Shown here in pieces: positions 37,296-46,125 of a DNA stretch of 64,000 nt. How positions within the stretch are numbered: the first letter of the stretch is position 1; the number at the start of each line of letters is the position of its first letter. Made by a program: the position numbers and the translations under genes. Source of the stretch: Streptomyces sp. TBY4 (lineage in GTDB: Bacteria; Actinomycetota; Actinomycetes; Streptomycetales; Streptomycetaceae); NCBI RefSeq assembly GCF_024213195.1, contig NZ_JANAVF010000002.1, positions 496,001 to 560,000 of the forward strand. Direction: 5' to 3'. Under the pieces are notes generated by a model. It saw only the letters and a list, made by a program, of their open reading frames with translations, was not told the DNA's origin and searched no databases.

Positions 37296-38681
37296 GTGTT
37301 CGGAATCATCAGGCCGTGCCGTCATCGTCTGGGCGAGGGCTTGCGTACCGAGTGGATGGCGCACCTGTGCGGGCTGTGCCTCGCTCTGCGCAGCGAGTAC
37401 GGACAGTTCGCGAGGGTGGCCACGAACTACGACGGGCTGATCGTCTCGGTGCTGACCGAGGCGCAGTCGGAGCGTACCGGGGACTGGCGGCGGGGTGCCG
37501 GTCCGTGCCCGCTGCGCGGGATGCGGTCGGCGGACGTGGCGCAGGGCGAGGGTGCGCGGCTGGCGGCGACGGTGTCGCTGGTGCTGGCCGCGGCGAAGAT
37601 ACGTGACCATGTGGCCGACGGGGACGGCCTGGTGGGGCGGCGCCCGGTGGCGCTGGCGGCCCGCCGGATCGCCCACGGCTGGGACCGGGCGGGCGCCGCG
37701 GGTGGCGAACGGCTCGGTTTCGACACCGCTGTGCTGATCGGGGCGGTCGAGCGCCAGCCGGAGGTCGAGCGGTCGACCGGCCCCGGGGGCTCGCTGCTGA
37801 CGGTCACGGAGCCCACGGAGACGGCGACCGCAGCCGCCTTCGCGTACACCGCGGTGCTCACGGATCGCCCCGGCAACGCCGAGCCGCTGGCGGAAGCCGG
37901 CCGTCTGTTCGGTCGGCTGGCGCATCTGCTGGACGCGGTGGAGGACCGGGCCGCGGACGAGGCGGCCGGTGCGTGGAACCCCATCGCCGTGACCGGCGCG
38001 GACCTCACCGAGGTGCGCCGGCTCTGCGACGACGCCGTCCGTGGAGTCCGACTCGCCCTGTCCGATGCGGCGTTCGTCGACGACCGGCTTGTGCGGGCAC
38101 TTCTGGGCGGAGAGTTGGAGCGTGCCGTCGACCGGGTCTTCGCCCCCGGGCATCGTCACCATCAGCACCGCCCCCAGGCGCGGGGCCTTCGCATGCTGCC
38201 CTGGCTGGGACGCCGTCCGGCGACGGAAGCGCCCTCGGGGACCGGTGCCGGCGCGGCCTGCGGCGTCGGTGCGCTTGCGGGCGCGGCTCCTGAGGGTGGG
38301 CCGATGGCTTCGGGCCGGCCGTCGGAGGGGCAGTGTCAGCGGTGTCGCGAGTGGCGCCAGTTGTGCGCCGATTGCAGGTTGTGCTTCAGCTGCTGCCGCT
38401 GCAGCGCCGATGAGGGAGAACCCTGGGAGTTCGGCGAAGGCAACCCCTACAACGGTTCGAGCCGCGACGGTTCCGGCAGGGATGGTTCCGGCAGGGAGGG
38501 TTCCGGGGGTGACGGCTGGTTCGGCGGCCATGGGGGAGGAGCCAACTCGGGTGGCAGCTCCGGTGGTTCCGGCGGCGGACATGGCTCCGGTGGCTCCGGT
38601 GGTGGCTCTGGTGACGGCTGCGGCGGTGGTGGCGGCGGCTGCTGCAACCCGTGCAAGTGCTGCTGCGACTGCTGCGACTGA
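37296..38681 (+). CDS. DUF5685 protein with Gly/Cys-rich tail
   Basis: The 461-residue protein begins MFGIIRPCRHRLGEGLRTEW, MAHLCGLCLALRSEYGQFAR, the DUF5685 signature with a Cys cluster (Cys8, Cys25, Cys28). A helical central region contains HLLDAVEDRAADEAAGAWNP, an Asp-rich motif recalling prenyl-converting helical bundles. The C-terminal 140 residues change character: a Cys-rich patch (CQRCREWRQLCADCRLCFSC), a run of Gly/Ser repeats and a final CC..CKCCCDCCD. It may bind metal. Function unknown. GTG at 37296 follows GGGGGAGA. It converges with the Trm112-like gene that ends the envelope chain. Confidence 0.8.
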   Translation: MFGIIRPCRHRLGEGLRTEWMAHLCGLCLALRSEYGQFARVATNYDGLIVSVLTEAQSERTGDWRRGAGPCPLRGMRSADVAQGEGARLAATVSLVLAAAKIRDHVADGDGLVGRRPVALAARRIAHGWDRAGAAGGERLGFDTAVLIGAVERQPEVERSTGPGGSLLTVTEPTETATAAAFAYTAVLTDRPGNAEPLAEAGRLFGRLAHLLDAVEDRAADEAAGAWNPIAVTGADLTEVRRLCDDAVRGVRLALSDAAFVDDRLVRALLGGELERAVDRVFAPGHRHHQHRPQARGLRMLPWLGRRPATEAPSGTGAGAACGVGALAGAAPEGGPMASGRPSEGQCQRCREWRQLCADCRLCFSCCRCSADEGEPWEFGEGNPYNGSSRDGSGRDGSGREGSGGDGWFGGHGGGANSGGSSGGSGGGHGSGGSGGGSGDGCGGGGGGCCNPCKCCCDCCD

Positions 38682-38711
38682 GCGGACATCGTCACCCCCG
38701 CCGGGTGCCCC

Positions 38712-38951
38712 TCACGAGGCGGGAGGCATGCGCTTCTCGATCCTGGAGAGGAGCTCCTGGTGCCGGACGCCGTCGAGGGTGAGGGCGTCGAGCGGGCGCA
38801 GGTAGGGGAGATTGTCGCGGATCGGGTAGCCGCGCCGCAGACGGGGGTTGTAGAGGAGCTCGTCCTCGGGGACGTGGACGAGCGGGCCCTTGTCCACGGG
38901 GCAGGCGAGGAGGGGGAGGAGGCGGGGGTCGGGCTCAGTGGGCTGCCGCAT
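38712..38951 (-). CDS. Trm112-like protein (79 aa)
   Basis: The 79-residue protein contains LLPLLACPVDKGPLV and LLYNPRLRRGYPIRDNLPYL, the actinomycete Trm112/UPF0434 pattern. Only the first of the two zinc-type cysteines is kept (ACPVDKG, usually CP-x-C or CP-x-D in this group). Trm112 proteins stabilise SAM methyltransferases in other organisms; in bacteria this is less established. The ATG at 38951 follows AAGGAG. It overlaps the end of the DMT gene by 17 bases and closes the six-gene chain that includes a SAM methyltransferase, a plausible partner. Confidence 0.85.
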   Translation of the reverse strand: MRQPTEPDPRLLPLLACPVDKGPLVHVPEDELLYNPRLRRGYPIRDNLPYLRPLDALTLDGVRHQELLSRIEKRMPPAS

Positions 38952-39876
38952 GGCGGGGCTCTCCTTGGCGGGTCGGTGCGGGTGACGGTTCGTCGTGGCG
39001 CGGGAGGGCGAGCAGGACGAGGACGGCGAGCGCGGTGCCGCCGAGGCGCAGCGCCAGCCGGAGCGGGTCGGAGGGGAGGTGTTCACCGAAGACCACGGTG
39101 CCGGCGACGACGGTGAAGATGCTGGACACGGTGGTGGTGACCGGGACGATGACGGAGGCGCGGTGGCGTTGGAGCGCGGTCTGGGACAGGGCGAGACCGG
39201 CTGCTCCGGTGGCGACGAGCAGCCAGGGGTGGGGTCCTCGCACGAGCTCGGGCAGGGCTGCCGTCACCGATCGGTCGGCCAGCACGGCCGAGGTGCCCTT
39301 GATGGCGAGTGAGCTCACCCCGTAGAGGAGCCCGAGGGCGACGCCGTACGGTACGCCGGAGCTGCTGCGGCGGTGCCGACGGCCGGCTCGGCGCAGCGAG
39401 GCGAGGAACAGCAGGAGCCCGAAGCCGAGGCAGGGGAGGCAGACGGCGAGCAGGGGCAGGACGGGTGCTGCCGCTCCGACCCGGTCGCCGTCGTCGTTGG
39501 CGCCGCCGTCGCCGAGCGAGCCGATGACGGCGAGCAGGGCGAGCAGGATGACGCCGGTGGCGAGCAGTTCCCGGCGGCCCGGGCGCTCGCCCAGTGCGAC
39601 GGCAGAGAGGGCGATCAGGAGCACCGTCCCCGAGAGGAACACCCCCTGGGCGGCGGCGATCGGGAGCAGCTGGTAGACCTTCAGCTGGGCGCCGAAGCCC
39701 AGGCCCAGCACGGCGAAGCCGAGCAGCCAGCCGGGACTGGAGGCCAGCGCCCGGACCAGGTGGAGCGGGCGGCGGGGGTCCAGCGCCGGGAGGGCGGCCA
39801 GTGCGCGCTTCTCGAGGACGAAGCCCGCGCTGTAGAGGGCGTTGGCGAGCAGGGCGACCGCGACGCCGAGGATCAT
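38935..39876 (-). CDS. DMT/EamA-type membrane protein
   Basis: The 313-residue protein has about nine or ten hydrophobic helices, beginning MILGVAVALLANALYSAGFV, and two related halves with EKRAL and FGEHLPSDPLRLA-type loops, the pattern of the drug/metabolite transporter superfamily. VFGEHLP near the last helix pair is the classic EamA ending. In a glycan operon it may flip or export a lipid-linked sugar or precursor, as some EamA-type proteins do. The ATG at 39876 overlaps the stop of the condensation-domain gene by four bases. Confidence 0.85.
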   Translation of the reverse strand: MILGVAVALLANALYSAGFVLEKRALAALPALDPRRPLHLVRALASSPGWLLGFAVLGLGFGAQLKVYQLLPIAAAQGVFLSGTVLLIALSAVALGERPGRRELLATGVILLALLAVIGSLGDGGANDDGDRVGAAAPVLPLLAVCLPCLGFGLLLFLASLRRAGRRHRRSSSGVPYGVALGLLYGVSSLAIKGTSAVLADRSVTAALPELVRGPHPWLLVATGAAGLALSQTALQRHRASVIVPVTTTVSSIFTVVAGTVVFGEHLPSDPLRLALRLGGTALAVLVLLALPRHDEPSPAPTRQGEPRHAAAH

Positions 39877-41294
39877 CGGCGTCGTCCTTCCTGTGCCAGC
39901 GCGTCGAGGTGCTCGGCGCAGCTTCGGGCGAGGTCGGCGGCGGCGGGTCCGGAAAGCAGCTGGTGGCAGTGGCGGACGGCGAGGTGGAGGCGGCCGTCGA
40001 GGGTGAGGGCGCTGACGGAGAGCCCTCGGGGCATCCGGACGGGCGCCGAGAACCACAGCGCTTCGGCCGGGCCGGCGGGGCCGAAGTCGAGGGGGTGGGT
40101 GACCCGGCCGAGGTTGCTGACCAGGGCGGTGGACGTCCAGGGTGCGGCGACGCGGCGCAGCGCCCGGGTCAGCGGGGCCTTGGCGCCGACGGGCAGCCAG
40201 GGGGCGCTGACCAGCCGGGCGACGGGGCCGCCACCGGTGACCGGGGCGGCCTTGGCGGCGCGGGTCTGCGTGCTGATCCGGCCCAGCAGCGTGGCGGCGG
40301 TACCGGCACCGGCATCCGGGGCGGGTGCCTCGGCGCGGATGGTGGCCAGGTGGTTGTGGTTGCCCATCGGGGCGCCCGGGGCGAGCGGCCCGTACGGGCG
40401 GTCGTCGATCGGCATCGACAGGTGGATCGGGCCGGCGGGGTGGTCGTGCCGGTGGTTCCACTCGGCCAGGGTCAGCTGGACCGCGGTCAGGAGCAGGTCG
40501 TTGACGGTCGGACGCGACGGGCCGGAGGGATTGCCGCTGGTCAGGGCGAGCGGGAGCACGCTCAGGTGGACACCGACGCCGGCACCGGGCGAGGGGTCGG
40601 CGGCGGGCGCGATGCGGGCCGGGCGGCCACCCCCGGCGGCGGCAGCGGCCGTACCCGCAGCCGTGCCGGTACGCGCAGCCGTGCCCGCGCGCGTGACCGT
40701 GTCCGTACGAGCGACCGTTCCCGTACGAGCATCCGTGCCCGCGCCCCCAGCCGCCGCGCGGGCGCCGCCCGAACCACCGGTGCCCCGGCCGGCCGGGGCA
40801 CCGGCGTACTCGTCGGCGGTGTCGCAGAGCAGCCGCAGGCAGGTGCCGGCGTCCGCGAGGGTGTGCGCTGCCGTCAGCAGGAGGGCGGTGCCGCCACCGG
40901 GTGCGGGGGCGGCCTCCAGCCGCAGCGGCGGGCCGGCCGCCAGTGGGGGCGGTTCGGTGAGGGCGCGGCGGCGGGTGGGGTCGAGGGCGGCGGTGGCCGC
41001 CACCGCGGTGGGGCCGAGCGGTGCCGGCTCCCAGTGGTAACGGCGGTGCCACCAGCGGGAGTCGGCCTGCCGTACCCGGAGCGTCGGGTGGGCGGCCAGG
41101 GCCCGGGTGAAGGCGGCCCGCAGCCGCTCGACGTCGACGGTGCCCGGGAGGTGGGCCTCCAGGTGGACGGTGTCCGCGTCGAGGTTCTCCTGGAGCAGGT
41201 GGCGCGCGTACTCGTCCATCGGGGGAAAGGGGAAGCGCCCCTGCCGCCCGGACGGGATCCGGGCGGCAGGGGCGGCGGGGGACGGGCGGGTCAC
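39873..41294 (-). CDS. Free-standing condensation-domain acyltransferase
   Basis: The 473-residue protein resembles the NRPS condensation/PapA acyltransferase superfamily: FPFPPMDEYARHLL near residue 22, the active-site region TAAHTLADAGTC, SMPIDDRPYGPL and LVSNLGRV in the second half. The catalytic HHxxxDG reads AHTLADA, so the first His and the Gly are replaced while the second His and the Asp remain. An Ala/Thr/Arg/Gly-rich insert of about 55 residues (GTVARTDTVTRAGTAARTGT) follows. It may acylate a glycan or lipid. The GTG at 41294 overlaps the upstream stop by four bases and keeps the FPFPPMDEY motif; ATG at 41219 would lose part of it. Confidence 0.78.
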   Translation of the reverse strand: MTRPSPAAPAARIPSGRQGRFPFPPMDEYARHLLQENLDADTVHLEAHLPGTVDVERLRAAFTRALAAHPTLRVRQADSRWWHRRYHWEPAPLGPTAVAATAALDPTRRRALTEPPPLAAGPPLRLEAAPAPGGGTALLLTAAHTLADAGTCLRLLCDTADEYAGAPAGRGTGGSGGARAAAGGAGTDARTGTVARTDTVTRAGTAARTGTAAGTAAAAAGGGRPARIAPAADPSPGAGVGVHLSVLPLALTSGNPSGPSRPTVNDLLLTAVQLTLAEWNHRHDHPAGPIHLSMPIDDRPYGPLAPGAPMGNHNHLATIRAEAPAPDAGAGTAATLLGRISTQTRAAKAAPVTGGGPVARLVSAPWLPVGAKAPLTRALRRVAAPWTSTALVSNLGRVTHPLDFGPAGPAEALWFSAPVRMPRGLSVSALTLDGRLHLAVRHCHQLLSGPAAADLARSCAEHLDALAQEGRRR

Positions 41295-44200
41295 GGGGCC
41301 TCGGCCCGGTGTCGGGGCCCGGTGGCGTGGCGGTCCGCCGTGATCAGCACGGCGGCCAGTGCCAGCAGGGCGAGCACCTCGGCGGTCGGGCCGACCGCCC
41401 CGCTCGGGGGCGACAGGGCCGCCAGCAGACCGGCGCCGGCCATGGCAGCCCCGGCGACGTACGGCAGCAGGCTCGGCCACTTGAACGCGACCAGGATCAG
41501 CGGCAGCGCCAGCAGGGCGAGCGGACCGCCGACGAAGCCGAGGACCAGCAGCGGGAAGACCACGCCCAGCAGCCACCGGGGAGCGTCGGCCGCATCCCAG
41601 TCCTGCGGGTCGGGAAGGTCCGGCCGGCCGCCCCGGCGCCGCAGCGCCGGCACCAGGACCAGCCCGGCGAGCACCAGGAGGGCGAGTCCGCCGAGGACGA
41701 GGCCGACGTCGTAGGTGGTGGCGGGGGCGTAGGAGAGCAGTACGGTTCCGCCCGCGCCCTCCGGGACCACGTAGCCCTGCTGCCAGCCGTCGAGCCGGAC
41801 GGACTTCAGCGGTTTGCCGTTCAGGGTCGCGCGCCAGCCGGAGTTGGCGTTCTCGTGCACCTGGAGGTAGGAGGCGGCGCCCTCGCCGATCCGCACGCGG
41901 CGCTCGTCCCCGGACCAGGACAGGACTTGCGCGGTCCTGCGCGCACCGGGACCGGCGGCCGGGCTCGCGGTGCGGGCCGAGAGGGTGAGGTCGGTGACGG
42001 CCAGTGCGCCGTCGTCGGAGGAGGACACCCGGTGCTCGCCCCGGCCGAGCGTCAGGGTGGGCTCGCCGTCCGGGCACAGGGTCACGGTGACGGGGTGCCG
42101 GTTCTGCAGGGACGCGACCGTACCGGACACGGAGGTCTGGTGGGCGACCCCGTCCACGGTGACGACCGGGCCCTTGCCGCAGGGCAGGGTGAAACCGGTG
42201 TCCTCGGTGTCCGGGGACTCCTGGCGGATCATCAGGTCGGCCAGGGCCGGGACGTGCACCTCGCTCAGACCCGCCGGCAGCTGGAGGCTCTGCCCGGCGA
42301 GCGGGTTGTGGACGAGGACGGGGGCGGTCGCGGTGACCGTGATCGTCAGCCGGTCGGTGGTCAGCGGGGCGAACCGGACCAGGCCGTTGGCGTCCACCCC
42401 CGCGCTGACGGCATCGGTCGGAGTGCTGAGCTGTACTTGGGTCGGCCGGGAGGAGAGGCCGCCGGCGGCACCGAGCACCAGCTGGTCGATGCTGCGGCTG
42501 CCCTGCCAGGCGAGGCGGACGGTGGGCTTGCTGCCCGCGATCCAGGCGGTGGTGAGGTCGCCGTCGAGCAGATTGCGCGGGCTGCCGGAGGTGGTGGAGT
42601 CGGCCTCGGCGCCGACCCGCTGGGTGGCCCGGTGGGGGGCGACCTGGTCCAACAGGGCGTCCAGAGCCGGGCCGGGGAGGGCGACGGCGTTTCCGGTGAC
42701 CGTGAAAGCCCCTGCTTCGGTGGTGAGTTGACGGTTGAGACCGGTCTCGACGCTGCCCGACCGGGAGCCGCCGAGGTCGAGGGTGCGATGCAGCGAGTAG
42801 GTGTCGGCCGCAGCAGCCGGGAGGGACAGCACACGGGTCGCCTTGACGCCGGGGATCGAGATCTCCGAGAACCCGGCCCCGCCCACGCCGGTGTGGGCGG
42901 TGACGGCGCCCTCGATGGTGATCCTGACCCATGCGGCGGGCCCCGCCGGGGCGTTGACGGTCTGCGCGACGGCCTGCGGCTGCAGCACGCTCACCCGCGA
43001 GCCGCGGTCCGTGGTGATCCGCACCTTGGTGATGGTGGGCCGCAGGGAACCCCCGGCCAGCGGGGTGACCTCGAGGGTGGCGGGGAGGTCCACCGACCCG
43101 TTGAAGTCGATCCGCAGCCACTGGCCCACCGGATCCGCACTGCTGCCCTCCGCCCAGGCCGTGCCGGAGATTCCGTCGAAGGCCCCGACCGGGTCGTACT
43201 GCGGCAGGGCGAACAGCCAGGATCCGTAGGAGGAGGCGGTGACCGACTTGGCGCCTTCGATCACCGAGGTGGTCTGCCGGGCGGGGGAGCCGGCCGGGCC
43301 CGAGGGCAGGATCTGCCTCGGTGCGCCTCCGGGGTCCTGGCCGGCGTCCTCCGGGTTGGTCTCCGTGGCGGTGTAGGTGTACGAGTTGTTGCCGTCGACC
43401 AGGCCGAAGAGCGTGTCGCCCCGGCGCTGACCGTCGGCGGTGGCCCGCAGCGCGGCCCCGGCACCGGCCGGCAGGGGGTCGCCGGCGAGGATCACCGGAC
43501 GGTCCGTCACCGTTCCGCTCGCGGAGAGCTGGAGCAGCGACTCGGGGCCGCCGCTGACCACCGCGGTGTCGGCGACCGGTCGGGCGGTGACCCGGCCGGG
43601 TGCGGCGCCACCACCGGTGGGGGCGAAGATCTCCACCGCGTCGTACTGCCGGTACAGGCCCTGGACCTGGACCGGAGTGTCGGGCGGGAGCTGTCCGGAG
43701 GTCATGGGCGGGCCGAAGCCGGTCACCCGCTCGTAGCCGGAGGCCAGCAGGGTGGCGCGTACCGTCTGCGGCGGGATGTAGCCGGCCTGCGCGGGGTCGA
43801 GGTCGTTGCGGACCACCAGGTGGTGGACGCCGGACCGTTCCAGGAAGGCCCCGAGCCCCGGCACCCGGGTGCCGGTCGCCAGCGCCTCCTGGATCGCCTC
43901 CAGGTAGCGTCGCTCGCCGGCCTGGCCGAAGGGCACGAAGTTGTACTGCGCCCATGGCGAGTCCGCCAGCACGTCGAGCGGCTCGTCGATGGTCGAGCCC
44001 CAGGTGTAGAGGCCGTGCGCGTCGGCGGGGACCACCAGGGCCCGGCTGTCGGACGCCTTGGCGCTCAGGTACGCCGCGGTCTGCTTCCACTGCGAGGGCA
44101 GCGCCCTGAAGGAGCCCGGCTGGACGACGTTGCCGTTCAGGTAGGGCAGCGCGAGGCCGGGCAGGACCGCGAGCGCGACCAGGGCCGGGACCAGGCGCGG

Positions 44201-45397
44201 CCGGGCGGCGGTCCGGGCCATGGGGCGGCCGCACAGGTGCGCCAGGCCCAGGGCCAGCGCCAGTGCCAGGCCGGTCTGGAACTTGTAGATGTTGCGCAGC
44301 GGCGCCAGCGCACCGTCGAGCAGCTGCTGGACGGCGCCGTGGAAGGGCGCGCCGAGGGAGCCGCCGTACCCGGCGAGGGTGATCAGCGCGACCGTGCCGA
44401 CGACCAGCAGCAGCCAGCGCCGCTCGGGCAGGTCCCGGCGGGCGAGCCCGGCCAGGCCGAGCGCCGCGGCGAGCGCGGAGCAGGCGATCACCAGGACGTT
44501 CGCCGCGACGTCCCAGCCGGCGGGCAGCCAGGCCGAGCCGAAGTGCAGGTAGGCCACCCAGTTCCCGGCCCCGCGCAGCAGCTCGGTGGCGGACATGGTG
44601 GCCGTGGTGGTGGACGCCTGCTCGATGTAGCGCAGGAAGTCGGCGCCGTAGGAGTTGAGCAGCACCAGCGGCACGGCCCACCAGGCCGTGGCGAGCAGCA
44701 CGCCGGGCACCCACCAGGCGATCAGGCGCCACTTGCGGCTGCCCCCGGGCCGGCTGAGCAGGTAGAGCCCGACCGGAAGCAGCGAGGCCGCCACCGAGGT
44801 CGCGTTGACGCCGCCCATAAGCGGGATGACCAGTGCGGAGCGCAGTGCGGCGGCGCGCGCGGAGACGAAGCGGGTGAGCGGCAGCAGGACCCAGGGCAGG
44901 ACGGCGCCGGGCAGCGCGGCGGCCGAGGTGGAGCCCACCACGATCGTGAACACGGGCCACAGCGCGTAGCAGGCCGCGCCGAGCAGCCGGCTCGGCCGGG
45001 ATCCGTACCCGAGGCGTTCGGCGAGCCGCAGAGCGCCCCAGAAAGCAGCGGTCACCACCAGCGACAGCCACAGCCGCTCCGCCAGCCAGACCGGCAGCTG
45101 GAGCAGATCGGCGATCAGGTAGTACGGCAGCATCGGGAAGGCGTAGCCGACGTACTGGTTGGACAGACCGCCGAAGCTGCCCTCGCTCTGCCAGAGCGTT
45201 CCGAGCGAGCCGAGGAAGCCCACAGGGTCGAGCGCGACGGCGAGCTTGGTGTCAAAGGCGATCCGTCCGGGCGCGGCGGCCAGGAAGGCGGACAGGACCA
45301 GCAGCCAGAAGACGGCGAGCCAGCGGCGGCCGGTACGCGGCTCGGGGCGCGGCCTCGAGGGCGGCGCGGCGTGGAGCTGCACAGTGGGGGCGCTCAT
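41291..45397 (-). CDS. AftD/DUF3367-like membrane glycosyltransferase
   Basis: The 1368-residue protein has an N-terminal block of about a dozen membrane helices (residues 20-440). Early loops carry FDTKLAVALDPVGFL and LWQSEGSFGG, typical of DUF3367 GT-C arabinofuranosyltransferases. A long extracellular middle (about 470-1230) contains two F5/8-type carbohydrate-binding regions (AFDGISGTAWAEG, LLDGDLTTAWIAG). Helices return at the C-terminus. AftD makes alpha-(1->3) arabinofuranosyl branches on mycobacterial envelope glycans; streptomycetes lack that arabinogalactan, so the acceptor here is unknown. The ATG overlaps the methyltransferase stop, and its own stop overlaps the condensation gene. 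Confidence 0.87.
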   Translation of the reverse strand: MSAPTVQLHAAPPSRPRPEPRTGRRWLAVFWLLVLSAFLAAAPGRIAFDTKLAVALDPVGFLGSLGTLWQSEGSFGGLSNQYVGYAFPMLPYYLIADLLQLPVWLAERLWLSLVVTAAFWGALRLAERLGYGSRPSRLLGAACYALWPVFTIVVGSTSAAALPGAVLPWVLLPLTRFVSARAAALRSALVIPLMGGVNATSVAASLLPVGLYLLSRPGGSRKWRLIAWWVPGVLLATAWWAVPLVLLNSYGADFLRYIEQASTTTATMSATELLRGAGNWVAYLHFGSAWLPAGWDVAANVLVIACSALAAALGLAGLARRDLPERRWLLLVVGTVALITLAGYGGSLGAPFHGAVQQLLDGALAPLRNIYKFQTGLALALALGLAHLCGRPMARTAARPRLVPALVALAVLPGLALPYLNGNVVQPGSFRALPSQWKQTAAYLSAKASDSRALVVPADAHGLYTWGSTIDEPLDVLADSPWAQYNFVPFGQAGERRYLEAIQEALATGTRVPGLGAFLERSGVHHLVVRNDLDPAQAGYIPPQTVRATLLASGYERVTGFGPPMTSGQLPPDTPVQVQGLYRQYDAVEIFAPTGGGAAPGRVTARPVADTAVVSGGPESLLQLSASGTVTDRPVILAGDPLPAGAGAALRATADGQRRGDTLFGLVDGNNSYTYTATETNPEDAGQDPGGAPRQILPSGPAGSPARQTTSVIEGAKSVTASSYGSWLFALPQYDPVGAFDGISGTAWAEGSSADPVGQWLRIDFNGSVDLPATLEVTPLAGGSLRPTITKVRITTDRGSRVSVLQPQAVAQTVNAPAGPAAWVRITIEGAVTAHTGVGGAGFSEISIPGVKATRVLSLPAAAADTYSLHRTLDLGGSRSGSVETGLNRQLTTEAGAFTVTGNAVALPGPALDALLDQVAPHRATQRVGAEADSTTSGSPRNLLDGDLTTAWIAGSKPTVRLAWQGSRSIDQLVLGAAGGLSSRPTQVQLSTPTDAVSAGVDANGLVRFAPLTTDRLTITVTATAPVLVHNPLAGQSLQLPAGLSEVHVPALADLMIRQESPDTEDTGFTLPCGKGPVVTVDGVAHQTSVSGTVASLQNRHPVTVTLCPDGEPTLTLGRGEHRVSSSDDGALAVTDLTLSARTASPAAGPGARRTAQVLSWSGDERRVRIGEGAASYLQVHENANSGWRATLNGKPLKSVRLDGWQQGYVVPEGAGGTVLLSYAPATTYDVGLVLGGLALLVLAGLVLVPALRRRGGRPDLPDPQDWDAADAPRWLLGVVFPLLVLGFVGGPLALLALPLILVAFKWPSLLPYVAGAAMAGAGLLAALSPPSGAVGPTAEVLALLALAAVLITADRHATGPRHRAEAP

Positions 45398-46125
45398 TCG
45401 GAGGTTCTCCGCATCACCAGGAGAAGGTTCCAGGACGCGATCTCGCGCAGGCCTGGAATACGGACGAGGGTCTCGGCCAGGAACGGCCAGTAGCGCGATC
45501 GTGCGGAAAGGATCTCGACGTCGCCGCGCCCGCGCACGTGGCGCAGCACGGGGCCGATGTGCACCCGGTAGAGGTTCTCGCCGAGGGTGTGCTTGGCACT
45601 GTGCCCGGTGCGCCGCTGGTAGCGGCGCCGGGCCCGGGCGGCGCCGAGCAGGTGCCAGGGCGAGGTCTCGTGGCCGCCCCAGGGGGAGAACCAGTTGGTG
45701 TACGAGACGTACACCAGGCCGCCGGGGCGGGTGACCCGCACCATCTCGCTGATGAAGGTCTCCGGGTCCGGCACGTGCTCCAGCACGTTGGAGGAGAAGC
45801 AGACGTCGGCGGCGCCGTCGCTGAGCGGCAGCCAGTACCCGTCCGCGACGACCGCGTGGCCGGGTGTGGCTCCGCCGCGCGAGTGCAGCTCGGCAAGGTC
45901 CGGCTCGAAGAGGAAGGCGTGCGCGCCGCGGGCCCGGAACGCCTCGGTGAAATGGCCGGCGGCGCCGCCGACGTCGGCCACCACCGCCCCGGCCAGGGGC
46001 GCGTACCGCTCGACCTGGTCGGCGGCGTCCTCGGCCAGCAACGAGTAGAACGTCTCCGGGTCGCTCTGCTCGCTGCGGAAGGCGCGGAACAGCGCGAGGG
46101 AGCGCCGCAGGGAGGGGTCTTTCAC
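45394..46125 (-). CDS. Class I SAM-dependent methyltransferase
   Basis: The 243-residue enzyme has SAM motif I VVADVGGAAGHF (about 52-63), the acidic residue of motif II in LFEPD, VCFSSNVLEHVPDPETFI (about 108-125) and VRVTRPGGLVYVSYTNW. This is the Methyltransf_11/UbiE-like arrangement used on small molecules and sugars. A WHLLGAARARRRYQRRTGH segment may form the substrate lid. The GTG at 46125 overlaps the glycosyltransferase stop by four bases and the stop overlaps the AftD-like start. It probably methylates a glycan or lipid-linked sugar. Confidence 0.9.
   Translation of the reverse strand: MKDPSLRRSLALFRAFRSEQSDPETFYSLLAEDAADQVERYAPLAGAVVADVGGAAGHFTEAFRARGAHAFLFEPDLAELHSRGGATPGHAVVADGYWLPLSDGAADVCFSSNVLEHVPDPETFISEMVRVTRPGGLVYVSYTNWFSPWGGHETSPWHLLGAARARRRYQRRTGHSAKHTLGENLYRVHIGPVLRHVRGRGDVEILSARSRYWPFLAETLVRIPGLREIASWNLLLVMRRTSE

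Noticed and set aside
39873..45071. Single 1732-codon minus-strand frame suggesting a giant fusion
   Set aside because: Only the last 473 codons from 41294 carry family motifs; the upstream part is an out-of-frame reading of the AftD-like gene.
41309..45493. 1394-codon open frame on the plus strand
   Set aside because: It is antisense to the AftD-like gene. Its translation is Arg/Gly/Asp-rich without motifs, as expected from G+C-rich third positions.
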